A stretch of DNA of 64,000 bases. It comes from Acetivibrio ethanolgignens (lineage in GTDB: Bacteria > Bacillota > Clostridia > Lachnospirales > Lachnospiraceae). Positions within the stretch are counted from its first letter, which is position 1. The number at the start of each line of letters is the position of its first letter. A program made the position numbers and the translations under genes. The notes beneath the pieces are model-generated. The model had not been told where the DNA came from and did not search any database. It was given only the letters and a program-made list of their open reading frames with translations. Positions 27,191 to 36,370 of this stretch are shown here, piece by piece. The DNA is taken from assembly GCF_001461035.1 (NCBI RefSeq), contig NZ_LNAM01000001.1, positions 99,532 through 163,531 of the forward strand, in the 5' to 3' direction.

Positions 27191-28257
27191 AGAAGAAAAT
27201 TTTAATTGTTGATGATTCTGCACTTATGAGAAGGACCATATCTGATATAATTAACTCAGATTCAAGATTAAAAGTGGAAGCACTTGCAACAAATGGAATC
27301 GAGGCCTTGGATCTTATTGTGGCTGCTCCGAAACGCTTTGATGCGATTCTTTTGGATATTAATATGCCAAAGATGGATGGTCTGCAGTTTTTAGAGCAGA
27401 TGAATAAGCTGAAGCTAAAGGTGATTACTATTGTGGTAAGTACACTGGCATTGGAAGGAGCAGAAGAGACAATCCGGGCATTGGAGCTTGGGGCCTTTGA
27501 TTTTGTAACAAAGCCGGGAAGCTTTATAGAGGCAAAGGGAGATACCTTCCGTGGAAGAGTCTTAAAATGCTTAAGTGTAGCTCTGGGTCTGAGTGATGCT
27601 TTGGCAGCTTCGCCGATTGTGGAAAAGGTGGAGCCAAGCAGGGGCTCTTTGAAGTCACCCGGCAAGGTAGTAAAGGGAAGCAAGCTGATTGCCCTGGCCT
27701 GCTCTACAGGTGGACCAAAGGCTTTGCAGCAGGTAATCCCTACGCTTCCAGGGAATCTTGATGCACCTGTGCTGTTAGTTCAGCATATGCCGGAAGGTTT
27801 TACAAAGTCACTGGCTGACCGCTTAAATGACTTAAGTAATGTACGGGTAAAGGAAGCAGAAGATGGAGATATCCTGGAAAAAGGTGTTGTATATATCGCC
27901 AGGGGTGGTCGCCAGATGCGTCTTAATCGTACAGCGAATGGCCAGCATAGGATTGAGCTGACACAGGAGCCTGCAAGAGGTGGTTTGCGGCCTTGTGCAG
28001 ACATTATGTACGAATCTCTGGTTTCCTCTGAATATGAAAAAATCACCTGTGTGGTACTGACTGGTATGGGTGGAGATGGAACTCAGGGAATTAAGCAGTT
28101 AAAGGAACAAAAAAACATTTATGTTATTGCTCAGGATCAGGCAACCTGTACCGTATATGGTATGCCAAAGGTTGTAGCAGAGGCAGGACTGGTTGATGAA
28201 GTAGTACCTCTGAAGCTGGTTTCCGGAGCTATTACACAGAACGTGGGGGTGCGATAA
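27187..28257 (+). CDS. cheB: Chemotaxis protein-glutamate methylesterase CheB
   Basis: CheB removes methyl groups from chemoreceptors when phosphorylated by CheA. It begins at a TTG that overlaps the previous gene. The receiver domain (residues 1-125) has the DDSALMRRTI opening and Asp57 (LLDINMPKMDG). The methylesterase domain follows a linker and contains the catalytic-serine motif LACSTGGPKALQQV, LLVQHMPEGFT with the histidine, and GMGGDGTQG with the aspartate. Its 356 aa are typical. No cheR is present in the window, so its methyltransferase partner must lie elsewhere. Confidence 0.97.
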   Translation: MKKKILIVDDSALMRRTISDIINSDSRLKVEALATNGIEALDLIVAAPKRFDAILLDINMPKMDGLQFLEQMNKLKLKVITIVVSTLALEGAEETIRALELGAFDFVTKPGSFIEAKGDTFRGRVLKCLSVALGLSDALAASPIVEKVEPSRGSLKSPGKVVKGSKLIALACSTGGPKALQQVIPTLPGNLDAPVLLVQHMPEGFTKSLADRLNDLSNVRVKEAEDGDILEKGVVYIARGGRQMRLNRTANGQHRIELTQEPARGGLRPCADIMYESLVSSEYEKITCVVLTGMGGDGTQGIKQLKEQKNIYVIAQDQATCTVYGMPKVVAEAGLVDEVVPLKLVSGAITQNVGVR

Positions 28258-30387
28258 ATGGATGTAAGTCAATACCTTGAGATTTTTATTGATGAAACAA
28301 AGGAACATTTACAGAATTTAAGTGACGAGCTTATGATTCTGGAAAAGGAGCCAGATAATACAAATACCATCAATGAAATATTCCGTGCAGCCCACTCCTT
28401 AAAGGGAATGGCAGGTACCATGGGATATAAGAGAATGCAGAAGCTGACTCATAACATGGAAAATGTATTTTCAGAGATTAGAAATGGCAAGATGAAGGTA
28501 AAACCAGATCTGGTAGATACATTATTCCGCGGTCTGGATGCTTTGGAAGCTTATCTGGCGAATATTCAGAATACAGCAGATGAAGGAACAGAGGATAATG
28601 AGCCTATCCTGGAGTCCCTGAACCGTATTCTGAGTGAAGGACTTGGTACAGGCTCTGATGAAGCTGCAGCTGCAGCTCCAGCAGAAAAGGCGAAGGAGGC
28701 TGCAACTGTAGAAACTACAGAGGAGGCTAAATATACGAAGCTTTCAGTAGCGGATTTTGAACTTCATGCAATGGAAAAAGCAAAAGAGGACGGTCAGAAT
28801 ATATTCGGTATTACAGTTTATATTCAGGAATCCTGTATTTTGAAGGCAGCAAGGGCGTTTTTGGTATTCAAGGCATTAGAGGAATTAGGTGAAGTTGTAA
28901 AGGCTTCCCCGGATGTACAGGATATTGAAGATGAGAAGTTTGATTTTGATTTCAGCGTGATTCTTTTATCCAAGGAGCCAATGGATAAGGTAAGGGCTGC
29001 AATTATGAATGTTTCTGAAATTAAAAATGTTGTAATAGGCGATTTCCAGATTACCGGGCAGCAGCCAGAAGCAAAAGCAGAGGAAGCTCAAGTACATACA
29101 GAGGAAGCAGCACCGGCCGTTGCGGAAGCAGCCGCAGCCACAGCCGCAGCTACAGCCACAGCGGCAGCACCTGCACCAGCGGCAAAGAATACAGCAGAAA
29201 AGAAGACAACGGCTTCTAAGCCAGTTGTTAACCGTTCTGTTCGTGTGGATATTGAAAAGCTGGATGTACTGATGAATCTTGTCAGTGAGCTGATTATTGC
29301 AAAAAATGGACTTGTTTCTATTGGTGGTAATGAAAATGTCAGCAGTGAGACAAGTATAGCCTTCAATGAACAGATTGAATATCTGGAGCGTGTAACAACC
29401 AATCTTCATGAGTCTGTTATGAAGGTTCGTATGATGCCTATTGAAAGTGTTGTAAATAAATTCCCTCGTATGATTCGCGATTTGTCTAAAAAGCTGGGCA
29501 AAAAGATGGAACTGTATATGAGCGGTGAAGATACAGAGTTAGACCGTACCGTTATTGATGAAATCGGTGATCCTCTGATGCATCTGTTAAGAAATGCAGC
29601 AGACCACGGACTTGAGTCAAATGAAGAAAGAATAGCTTTGGGAAAGCCGGAGGCAGGCTCTGTATGGCTGGATGCTTATCAGGATGGCAATAACGTAGTT
29701 ATCGAGGTTCGTGATAATGGTAAAGGTATTGATACCGAAAAGGTTAAAAATAAAGCGATTGAAAAGGGTACTATTACACCGGAGCAGGCTGAGACTATGA
29801 CGAAGAAGGACATTATTGACCTTCTGTTCCGCCCGAGCTTTTCTACTGCAGAAAAGATTACCGATGTTTCCGGCCGGGGTGTAGGCCTGGATGTTGTTAA
29901 GACTAAGATTGAAAAACTTGGTGGTGATATTGAATGTAAGACAACTCTGGGTGAAGGCAGCAATTTTATTATCCGTCTGCCTCTGACTCTTGCTATTATC
30001 CAGGCTCTTATGGTTGAGCTCGGTGATGAAAAGTATGCGATTCCATTGGGATGTATCCAGACTATCGAGGATGTTCCATATACAGATATCAAGTATGTTC
30101 AGACAAAAGAGGTTATCAATCTGCGTGGTACCGTTATTCCGTTGATTCGCCTGGATGAGGTGCTTGATGTAGAGCCTAGGGAACAGGCTCCGGAAAGCTT
30201 AACTGTTGTTATTGTTTCCAAGGGGGACAAGCTGGCTGGTCTGGTGGTTGATAACTTAATTGGACAGCTGGAAATCGTTATTAAGTCCATTGGCAAGTAT
30301 ATTAACAACGATAAGATAATCGGCGGTGCTGCTATCCTCGGTGACGGTGAAGTTGCTCTGATTATTGATGCGAATGCTTTAGTATAG
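28258..30387 (+). CDS. cheA: Chemotaxis histidine kinase CheA
   Basis: CheA is the kinase that phosphorylates CheY and CheB under receptor control. The P1 Hpt domain has His46 in FRAAHSLKGMAGTMGY. A P2-like region follows (about 165-265), then an Ala-rich linker (near residues 275-315). The dimerisation domain, the HATPase domain (DPLMHLLRNAADHGLE and the GRGVGLDVVK motif) and a C-terminal CheW-like domain complete it. The 709 aa fit the family. It starts directly after the cheB stop, and cheW follows after 13 bases. Confidence 0.98.
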   Translation: MDVSQYLEIFIDETKEHLQNLSDELMILEKEPDNTNTINEIFRAAHSLKGMAGTMGYKRMQKLTHNMENVFSEIRNGKMKVKPDLVDTLFRGLDALEAYLANIQNTADEGTEDNEPILESLNRILSEGLGTGSDEAAAAAPAEKAKEAATVETTEEAKYTKLSVADFELHAMEKAKEDGQNIFGITVYIQESCILKAARAFLVFKALEELGEVVKASPDVQDIEDEKFDFDFSVILLSKEPMDKVRAAIMNVSEIKNVVIGDFQITGQQPEAKAEEAQVHTEEAAPAVAEAAAATAAATATAAAPAPAAKNTAEKKTTASKPVVNRSVRVDIEKLDVLMNLVSELIIAKNGLVSIGGNENVSSETSIAFNEQIEYLERVTTNLHESVMKVRMMPIESVVNKFPRMIRDLSKKLGKKMELYMSGEDTELDRTVIDEIGDPLMHLLRNAADHGLESNEERIALGKPEAGSVWLDAYQDGNNVVIEVRDNGKGIDTEKVKNKAIEKGTITPEQAETMTKKDIIDLLFRPSFSTAEKITDVSGRGVGLDVVKTKIEKLGGDIECKTTLGEGSNFIIRLPLTLAIIQALMVELGDEKYAIPLGCIQTIEDVPYTDIKYVQTKEVINLRGTVIPLIRLDEVLDVEPREQAPESLTVVIVSKGDKLAGLVVDNLIGQLEIVIKSIGKYINNDKIIGGAAILGDGEVALIIDANALV

Positions 30388-30400
30388 GAGGTAGTGGAAA

Positions 30401-30862
30401 ATGGCTGATATGAATACAACAATTGAAGATGGAAAGCAGTATATATGTGTTAAGCTGGGTGATGAACAGTACGGTATTGACATCCAGTATGTAGATAATA
30501 TTATCAGGATGCAGAAAATTACCCGTGTACCAAAGGCTCAGAGATATTTTAAGGGAGTTATTAATCTGCGTGGGGAAATTGTTCCTGTTATGAGCCTTCG
30601 TCTGAAGTTTGGCTTAGAACCGGATGAATATACCAATGCTACAAGAATTATTATTATCAAGCTGGAGCAGCAGGCTTCTGTAGGTGTTATTGTTGATGAA
30701 GTAAGGGAGGTTGTAACCCTGGATGAGTCCTGCATTGATAAGCCTACCTATAATGCGGCAGACATTAAGAGTATGTATCTGAGTGGTGTGGGTAAGCATG
30801 GCGAGGAGCTGATTTCTCTTCTTAACATTGCAGATGTAATTATTGAAAAGGAAACCGTATAA
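30401..30862 (+). CDS. cheW: Chemotaxis coupling protein CheW
   Basis: CheW links chemoreceptors to CheA. The 153-aa protein is one CheW domain with ICVKLGDEQYGIDIQYVDNIIRMQKITRVPKAQRYFKGVINLRGEIVPVMSLRLKFGL, a clear family match. It begins after GGAGG and sits in the standard order cheA-cheW-cheC-cheD. Confidence 0.97.
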   Translation: MADMNTTIEDGKQYICVKLGDEQYGIDIQYVDNIIRMQKITRVPKAQRYFKGVINLRGEIVPVMSLRLKFGLEPDEYTNATRIIIIKLEQQASVGVIVDEVREVVTLDESCIDKPTYNAADIKSMYLSGVGKHGEELISLLNIADVIIEKETV

Positions 30863-30892
30863 AATAAAAAGAAAGTGTATGAGGTGACGCCA

Positions 30893-31510
30893 ATGTCAGA
30901 TTTTGAATATGGGGAACTGAATGCAATGGAATTTGATGTCTTAAAGGAAATTGGTAATATTGGAGCGGGCAATGCTACTACAGCATTGTCCCAGCTTATT
31001 AATGCCAAGGTTGACATGAAGGTTCCTAACGTTGAATTACTAGGATTTAAGGATCTTGCTGATATTATCGGCGGACCGGAAAATCTAATTGTTGGTATTC
31101 TTCTTACCCTGGAGGGCGAGATTGACGGCATGATGATGTTCATGCTGGAGCAGGATTCTGCACATCATATAGTTAATATGATTATGGGACGGGATATCAA
31201 TTCCTTTGAAGAATTTTCAGAGATGGATTTATCAGCGTTAAATGAGATTGGCAATATTATTGCAGGAGCATATCTTTCTGCAATCTCTACTTTGACCAAT
31301 ATGACGATTACATCCTCTGTTCCATATATGGCCATTGATATGGCAGGTGCTATTCTGAGTGTTCCTGCGATTGAATTTGGCAAGGTAAGTGATAAGGCTT
31401 TGGTTATTAAAACCCAGGTCTATGAAAATGATAAAGCTGTAAATGGTTATTTTGTATTGATACCGACCCTGGAGTCATATTCCAAGATTATGGCTTCTCT
31501 GGGCTTGTAA
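30893..31510 (+). CDS. cheC: CheY-P phosphatase CheC
   Basis: CheC dephosphorylates CheY-P and is stimulated by CheD. Two copies of the E-x2-N phosphatase motif are seen: FDVLKEIGNIGAGNATTALSQL and LSALNEIGNIIAGAYLSAIS. The protein is 205 aa from the ATG at 30893, which has GAGGTG at good spacing; an upstream in-frame extension of six residues is rejected. cheD follows after 15 bases, matching the known CheC-CheD interaction. Confidence 0.96.
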   Translation: MSDFEYGELNAMEFDVLKEIGNIGAGNATTALSQLINAKVDMKVPNVELLGFKDLADIIGGPENLIVGILLTLEGEIDGMMMFMLEQDSAHHIVNMIMGRDINSFEEFSEMDLSALNEIGNIIAGAYLSAISTLTNMTITSSVPYMAIDMAGAILSVPAIEFGKVSDKALVIKTQVYENDKAVNGYFVLIPTLESYSKIMASLGL

Positions 31511-31525
31511 GTTGGGTGGCTGAAT

Positions 31526-32011
31526 ATGAGTGAGATGATAAAAGTAGGAATGGCCGACTATAACATCTGTAAAGCTCCAGATGCAATTACTACCTTGGGC
31601 CTTGGCTCCTGCGTGGGGATTGCGCTATATGATTCCATCAGAAAAATTGCAGGTTTGGCACATATTATGCTTCCGGACAGTACTCTGGTGCGTAATAATA
31701 ATAATATTGCGAAATTTGCAGATACAGGAATAGATGCCTGTATTGATATGATGGTAAAAAAGGGAGCCAGCAGAATAGGACTTACGGCGAAGATTGCCGG
31801 AGGTGCTCAGATGTTCGCTTTTGGAAGCAACAATGATATGCTCCGTATTGGAGAACGAAATGTAGAAGCAACGAAGAAAAAGCTGAAGGAATTAGGCATC
31901 CGCATTTTGGCGGAAGACACTGGTAAGAATTACGGAAGAACCATTGAGTTTTATCCAGAAACCGGTGAACTTCTGATAAAAGCGGTAGGAAAACCAAAAA
32001 CGATAATATAA
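31526..32011 (+). CDS. cheD: Chemoreceptor glutamine deamidase CheD
   Basis: CheD deamidates receptor glutamines and binds CheC as part of adaptation. The catalytic cysteine lies in TLGLGSCVGIALYDS and the histidine in GLAHIMLPDS. The conserved KIAGGAQMF and LGIRILAEDTGKNYGRTIEF are also present. The length is 161 aa. It is coupled in the operon with cheC and followed by a small membrane protein. Confidence 0.97.
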   Translation: MSEMIKVGMADYNICKAPDAITTLGLGSCVGIALYDSIRKIAGLAHIMLPDSTLVRNNNNIAKFADTGIDACIDMMVKKGASRIGLTAKIAGGAQMFAFGSNNDMLRIGERNVEATKKKLKELGIRILAEDTGKNYGRTIEFYPETGELLIKAVGKPKTII

Positions 32012-32025
32012 GGTGGGTATGGTAT

Positions 32026-32313
32026 TTGAAAACGAGATATATACCTGCTGTTACTATGCTTTCAGCAGGGGCAGTAGTTAGCATTACCAGTATTATTAAG
32101 CAGTGGGACGTGCTTTACAGTCTGAAGCTTTTACTGGGAGTTTTGATTGTATTTTATATCATAGGGCTGATTGCAAAGGCGATGATTGCAAGAACTCTGG
32201 AAAAGGATGGAAGGCCTCCTGAGGAATACGTTGAGGAGACGGATGCAGAGAGTGAGGAGGGGCAGGAGACGGACGAAGGTAATAAAAATCCGGATTCTGC
32301 AGAAACAGAATAG
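32026..32313 (+). CDS. Small membrane protein of the fla/che operon, function unknown
   Basis: This 95-aa protein has two hydrophobic segments (roughly residues 7-25 and 35-53) and a very acidic C-terminal tail (EEYVEETDAESEEGQETDEG). The likely start is a TTG behind AGGTGG. I recognise no family. It lies between cheD and the sigma-28 gene, so it is transcribed with motility genes. The acidic tail suggests a cytoplasmic protein-interaction segment, but that is a guess. Confidence 0.65.
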   Translation: MKTRYIPAVTMLSAGAVVSITSIIKQWDVLYSLKLLLGVLIVFYIIGLIAKAMIARTLEKDGRPPEEYVEETDAESEEGQETDEGNKNPDSAETE

Positions 32314-32347
32314 AGGAACAATTATTTGTGCATAAGGATATGCAGAA

Positions 32348-33127
32348 ATGAGGAATAGGATGAACGAGGAAGGCAGAAATAAGCTTTGGGATGAATACAG
32401 AAGTACAAAATCACCCGATATTCGTGAAAGGTTAATATTGGAGTATGCCGGCCTGGTTAAAATTGTAGCTGGCAGATTGGGAATGTATCTGGGATATACA
32501 GTAGAATATGATGATTTGGTAGGCTATGGAACCTTTGGATTGATAGATGCTATTGACAAATTTGACACCTTAAAGGGTGTCAAATTTGAGACCTATGCGA
32601 GCCTCAGGATTCGTGGTGCGGTGCTGGATCAGATTCGAAAGATGGACTGGATTCCCAGAACCCTTCGTCAGAAGCAAAAACGACTGGATGTAGCCAGTCA
32701 GAAGCTGGAGTCAGAGCTTGGCCGTGCAGTGACAGAAGAGGAGCTGGCTGAAGAGCTGGAGATTTCTGTAGAAGAATTGGGAACCTGGCAGAACCAGATG
32801 AAGGTCACAAATCTGGTTTCTTTAGATGAATTTATGGAGCAGGGCACAGAAGGGAAGATGGAAAATATAACCAGTGCCCGGTTCGAAGAGCCGGAAAAGG
32901 CAGTTGAAAAGGAAGAACTAAAGAAAATGCTAATGGAAGCCTTAGAGTCTCTGACTGAAAATGAAAAAAAAGTAATTCTTTTTTATTACTATGAAGAGCT
33001 TACTTTAAAGGAAATCAGCCGGATTCTGGAGGTGTCGGAATCACGGATTTCACAGCTGCATACAAAGGGTTTACAAAAAATGAGAAAAAAGCTTGGGGAT
33101 AATGTAGAAATACTAAGCAATTTATAG
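32348..33127 (+). CDS. fliA: RNA polymerase sigma-28 factor for flagellar late genes (FliA/SigD)
   Basis: This is a 259-aa group 3 sigma factor of the FliA/SigD/WhiG type, which directs transcription of flagellin, chemoreceptor and other late genes. Region 2 (VGYGTFGLIDAIDKFDTLKGVKFETYASLRIRGAVLDQIRKMDWIPRTLRQ) is highly diagnostic. Region 3 follows, and region 4 has the helix-turn-helix LKEISRILEVSESRISQLHTKGLQKMRKKL. Position downstream of cheD matches sigD in Bacillus. An alternative ATG at 32360 is equally possible. No flgM anti-sigma gene is seen in the window. Confidence 0.96.
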   Translation: MRNRMNEEGRNKLWDEYRSTKSPDIRERLILEYAGLVKIVAGRLGMYLGYTVEYDDLVGYGTFGLIDAIDKFDTLKGVKFETYASLRIRGAVLDQIRKMDWIPRTLRQKQKRLDVASQKLESELGRAVTEEELAEELEISVEELGTWQNQMKVTNLVSLDEFMEQGTEGKMENITSARFEEPEKAVEKEELKKMLMEALESLTENEKKVILFYYYEELTLKEISRILEVSESRISQLHTKGLQKMRKKLGDNVEILSNL

Positions 33128-33140
33128 GAGGAGAAAAGGT

Positions 33141-34742
33141 ATGGCATATAAAAATGGCTTTTTTCAGCTCCTGCACAAAGAGGATGGAACCTATGTTAAG
33201 GTATATCCACCAATGGCAGGAGGACAGCCTCTTAGCATAGAGTTACTACTTAACTATTTAGATGCAAAAAAAATAGTTTGTGATATCAAGGAAGTAAATA
33301 AAGAACTGATAAAGGTGAAGGATGCACCTATGGAAATTAAGCTGAATAGTAACGAGCAGCTTCCAGAGAATGAGTATTTATCGATTACGATAAGCCCTGA
33401 TTCAATGGAGGCTGTAGGTGTTTTTTTTCCACCTTCCAATAAAGGGAAACTGATGACAAAGGAAGAAATCCTAAGTGATCTTGCGATGGCAGGAGTAAAG
33501 CATGGAATCCAGGAGCGGATTATAGATGCTTACCTGGCAGGAAGACAATTCTGTCTTAGAATTCCACTGGCAAAGGGAACCCGGGTACGGGAAGGAAAAA
33601 GTGCAACTATTACCTATCACTTTAATACCGATATTAATTCCAAACCAAGAGTAAATGAAGATGGTTCTGTAGACTTTCACCATCTGGATATGATCAGCCA
33701 TGTAGAAGCTGGAGATGTTCTGGCTACATTGACGCCGGCTGATTTTGGTGATGATGGTATGGATGTTCGTGGAATTGTTGTACAACCGAAAAAGGTAGTG
33801 CAGAAAAAGCTGCGTCATGGTAAGAATATTCATCTTTCCGAGGACGGCACAATTATGTATTCTGATGTAAACGGACATGCCTCCCTGGCTGGAGATCAGG
33901 TTTTTGTATCAGACACCTATGAAGTACCTGCAGATGTTAGTGTTGCTTCCGGAGACATTGATTATGATGGCAATGTAGAAGTAAAAGGTAATGTCGTGAC
34001 CGGTTTTACGGTGAGAGCAAAGGGAGATATTATTGTAAATGGTGTTGTTGAAGCAGCGACCCTGGAGGCCGGTGGACAGATTATCTTAAAGCGTGGTATG
34101 CAGGGTATGGGGAAAGGTGTTTTAAAAGCTGGCGGCAATATCGTATCCCGGTTTCTGGAAAGCTGTGATGTAACCTCCGGAGGGGATGTGACAGCAGATG
34201 CGATTATGCATAGTAAGGTAATAGCCCGGGGAGACATTACGGCAAGTGGTAAGAAGGGTATGATTACTGGCGGTGAGCTTCATACAAGAGGGAATATTTC
34301 AGCCAGAGTATTAGGTTCCACGATGGGGACTGCGACTCTGCTGGAAAGTGGTATCGGTGAAGAAGTCATGGAGGAATACCGCCAAGTGACAAATGAAATA
34401 GATGAGCTTAACGAGAGTATTGAAAAGAGTCTCCAGGTATTGGTGCTTTTTAAGAAGCGGATACAGCTGGGAGAGGCCATGACTGGTGAGGTAAAGCTTA
34501 AGCTTTTGGAAGCGAAGCAAAAATACGAGGATTTAAATAAGCAGCTGGCACAAAAGGAAGCACGCAGTAAGGCTTTGAAGGAGGAAATAGAAAGCTACCA
34601 GGGAGGTAGAATTAAGTTCACTGACACAGCATTCCCGGGAGTAAAGGTTAATATTTCCAATATTCTTTATATTGTAAAAGATGAGCTGGCCAGAGGCCAA
34701 TTTATGAGAGAAAAAGGTGATATTAAGATAAGTAGCCTGTAA
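33141..34742 (+). CDS. fapA: FapA family polymerising protein (DUF342)
   Basis: This 533-aa protein is a DUF342/FapA (flagellar assembly protein A) family member. It has an N-terminal mixed domain, then a central beta-helix-like repeat region (VASGDIDYDGNVEVKGNVVTGFTVRAKGDIIVNGVVEAATLEAGGQIILKRGM), then a coiled coil (near 410-490) and a short C-terminal domain. Such proteins are linked with flagellar assembly and polar localisation in some bacteria. It lies immediately after the sigma factor with only 13 bases between, as in several clostridia. The molecular role remains unclear. Confidence 0.9.
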   Translation: MAYKNGFFQLLHKEDGTYVKVYPPMAGGQPLSIELLLNYLDAKKIVCDIKEVNKELIKVKDAPMEIKLNSNEQLPENEYLSITISPDSMEAVGVFFPPSNKGKLMTKEEILSDLAMAGVKHGIQERIIDAYLAGRQFCLRIPLAKGTRVREGKSATITYHFNTDINSKPRVNEDGSVDFHHLDMISHVEAGDVLATLTPADFGDDGMDVRGIVVQPKKVVQKKLRHGKNIHLSEDGTIMYSDVNGHASLAGDQVFVSDTYEVPADVSVASGDIDYDGNVEVKGNVVTGFTVRAKGDIIVNGVVEAATLEAGGQIILKRGMQGMGKGVLKAGGNIVSRFLESCDVTSGGDVTADAIMHSKVIARGDITASGKKGMITGGELHTRGNISARVLGSTMGTATLLESGIGEEVMEEYRQVTNEIDELNESIEKSLQVLVLFKKRIQLGEAMTGEVKLKLLEAKQKYEDLNKQLAQKEARSKALKEEIESYQGGRIKFTDTAFPGVKVNISNILYIVKDELARGQFMREKGDIKISSL

Positions 34743-34754
34743 AGGAGGAGTTTT

Positions 34755-35069
34755 ATGGCAATTCGTCCGATTGATATGCTGGTTATGCCAAATCGTTCCC
34801 AGGAAGCATCTCTGCAGCAGAATGCAAATAATGCAAAGCAGACCCATGCACAGGGAAGTATAAATGCTCAGTTTGGTATGCAGGTTCGCCATAACAGTGA
34901 GCAGACGGTAAAGATGACCAAAAGTGAAAATAATGAATATCGCTATGATGCTAAAGAAAAGGGAAATTCCTCCTATCATGGTTCCGGAGGAAGGAAGAAA
35001 AAGAAGGAGGAAGCTTCTTCAGAAACCCCAAAGCAGATAAAAACAAGTAATTTTGATATAAGGATATAA
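34755..35069 (+). CDS. Small conserved motility-operon protein, function unknown
   Basis: This 104-aa hydrophilic protein opens MAIRPIDMLVMPNRSQEASLQQNANNAK and ends with a Lys/Glu-rich, probably disordered tail. It has no signal peptide or membrane helix. I recall similar short proteins opening with IRPID-like sequence after fapA in other Firmicutes, but I cannot assign a function. It has a strong ribosome binding site (AAAGGAGG) and is 12 bases from fapA, so it is very likely expressed. Confidence 0.7.
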   Translation: MAIRPIDMLVMPNRSQEASLQQNANNAKQTHAQGSINAQFGMQVRHNSEQTVKMTKSENNEYRYDAKEKGNSSYHGSGGRKKKKEEASSETPKQIKTSNFDIRI

Positions 35070-35087
35070 AGGGGAAAAAACGGAATT

Positions 35088-35813
35088 ATGTTTAGCTATG
35101 TATTAATTGCAGTAGGATTGGTTTTGGTAGCTGTAAGCTTTTTTGTTTCGGAAAAAGTAGATGAAAGGCTTTCTGGGAAGGGAGCTTTGCCGCCGCAGCA
35201 GCAGATAAAGGATGTCTGGAGCGAAAAGGACGAAAAAAATGTTTCAGAGCGAATTGAAACCATTTTATCCGAAAAAACAGAGGAGGCTGTAGTGAGAGTA
35301 GATGATCAGCTGAGTCAGATATCCAATGAAAAGATTATGGCAGTCAGTGATTTTTCTGACCAGCTGTTAGAAAAGCTGAAGCAGAATCATTCAGAGGTCG
35401 TTTTCCTCTACAATATGCTGGGAGAAAAGGAAGAAGAACTTAAGCAGCTAGTAAGCAGACCGGTTCCTGTAGTCGAGGTGCCGGCGCCAACAAATGAGAT
35501 TTTAGAACCGGAGCCGACAGAGGAGGAGCCTCTGGCATTAAAGGAAGTGACTTCTGGTCTGGAAACAGCGGCAATGGCAACTGCTACAAAGAAAAAGCCT
35601 GCTGCACGGAAGAAAAAAACAGAAACTGCCAGGAAAGTGACGGACATAGAAGCTAAGGTTCACAGTGTTGAAAGGGTAGAGGGCAATCAGAATGAGCAGA
35701 TTTTAAGGCTCTACGAGGCAGGTAAATCTATTCTGGAAATTTCTCGTGAACTGGGGCTGGGACAAGGTGAAGTGAAGCTTGTGATTGATTTATTCCAGGG
35801 GGTAGGCCGATGA
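35088..35813 (+). CDS. Single-pass membrane protein, DUF6115/SwrB-like
   Basis: This 241-aa protein starts with one transmembrane helix (FSYVLIAVGLVLVAVSFFV), then a charged coiled-coil region, a Pro/Lys-rich linker (KKKPAARKKK), and a C-terminal helix-turn-helix-like segment (ILRLYEAGKSILEISRELGLGQGEVKLVIDLF). The layout and position after the sigma-28 gene resemble SwrB/YlxL of Bacillus, which promotes export gate assembly. Sequence identity cannot be tested here, so the SwrB link is an inference. The stop overlaps the next gene by 4 bases. Confidence 0.7.
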   Translation: MFSYVLIAVGLVLVAVSFFVSEKVDERLSGKGALPPQQQIKDVWSEKDEKNVSERIETILSEKTEEAVVRVDDQLSQISNEKIMAVSDFSDQLLEKLKQNHSEVVFLYNMLGEKEEELKQLVSRPVPVVEVPAPTNEILEPEPTEEEPLALKEVTSGLETAAMATATKKKPAARKKKTETARKVTDIEAKVHSVERVEGNQNEQILRLYEAGKSILEISRELGLGQGEVKLVIDLFQGVGR

Positions 35814-36316
35814 AAGTGAAATATTTTTTACGGGGACTTGGAATGGGAATCATTTTTACCACCCTGTTAATGATGACGGTCGTTGGTACAAAAAAAGAAG
35901 CTTTGGCAGATGAAGAAATTATGACCCGGGCAAGTCTCCTTGGGATGGTACGAGCTGATGAAGGACTGGAACCAAAAGAAACCCCAGCGGTAACAGAGAC
36001 ACCGGTAGCAACAGAAACTCCAAACGTGACAAAGACTCCAGTGGCAACAGAGAAGCCAGTAGAGACACGGCCTCCAGAGGAGACAAAGGAGCCGGAAAAA
36101 CCAAAGGAGCCAGAATATGTCACAGTTACGATAAAGGGCGGTATGTGGTCTAAGGATGTGGCAAAGGCTATGGAGGCAGCTGGACTGGTATCCAGTGCAG
36201 AGAAATTCGATGAATATCTTTGTGATAATGGCTATGCATCCTTTATTTCTGTTGGTACCTTTAAAATTAAAGTAGGAGCAGATTTCAGAGAAATTGCTGA
36301 GAAAATAACAAAATAG
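35810..36316 (+). CDS. Secreted or anchored protein with MltG/YceG-like N-terminal module
   Basis: This 168-aa protein has an N-terminal hydrophobic segment (GLGMGIIFTTLLMMTVVG), then a Thr/Pro/Glu-rich stalk of about 45 residues (repeats of the ETPVAT type), and a C-terminal domain (VTVTIKGGMWSKDVAKAMEAAGLVSSAEKFDEYLCDNGYASFISVGTFKI). That domain resembles the LysM-like part of MltG/YceG, without the catalytic region. It is the last gene of the motility locus; its stop codon lies inside the terminator stem. It may act at the cell wall around the basal body, but this is a guess. Confidence 0.7.
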   Translation: MKVKYFLRGLGMGIIFTTLLMMTVVGTKKEALADEEIMTRASLLGMVRADEGLEPKETPAVTETPVATETPNVTKTPVATEKPVETRPPEETKEPEKPKEPEYVTVTIKGGMWSKDVAKAMEAAGLVSSAEKFDEYLCDNGYASFISVGTFKIKVGADFREIAEKITK

Positions 36317-36338
36317 TGCTTGCTATTTTGTTATTTTT
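36302..36338 (+). terminator. Terminator at the end of the fla/che locus
   Basis: A perfect 15-bp stem (36302-36316 with 36323-36337, arms rich in A and T) with a 6-base loop ends in a T run. The left arm contains the last codons and stop of the preceding gene. The downstream arm overlaps the rpsB promoter. Confidence 0.8.
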
Positions 36339-36348
36339 GTGCTAGAAT
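36320..36348 (+). promoter_or_regulatory. rpsB-tsf promoter
   Basis: TTGCTA at 36320-36325, a 17-bp spacer and TAGAAT at 36343-36348. It overlaps the terminator of the motility locus. The transcript would carry a leader of about 120 bases before rpsB. Confidence 0.55.
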
Positions 36349-36370
36349 AAATCGGTACGTTAAAAACACA

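Noticed and set aside
29088..29402. Long minus-strand open frames within cheA (Ala-rich linker region)
   Set aside because: They are antisense shadows created by GC-rich repetitive codons; no ribosome binding site and no homology by eye.
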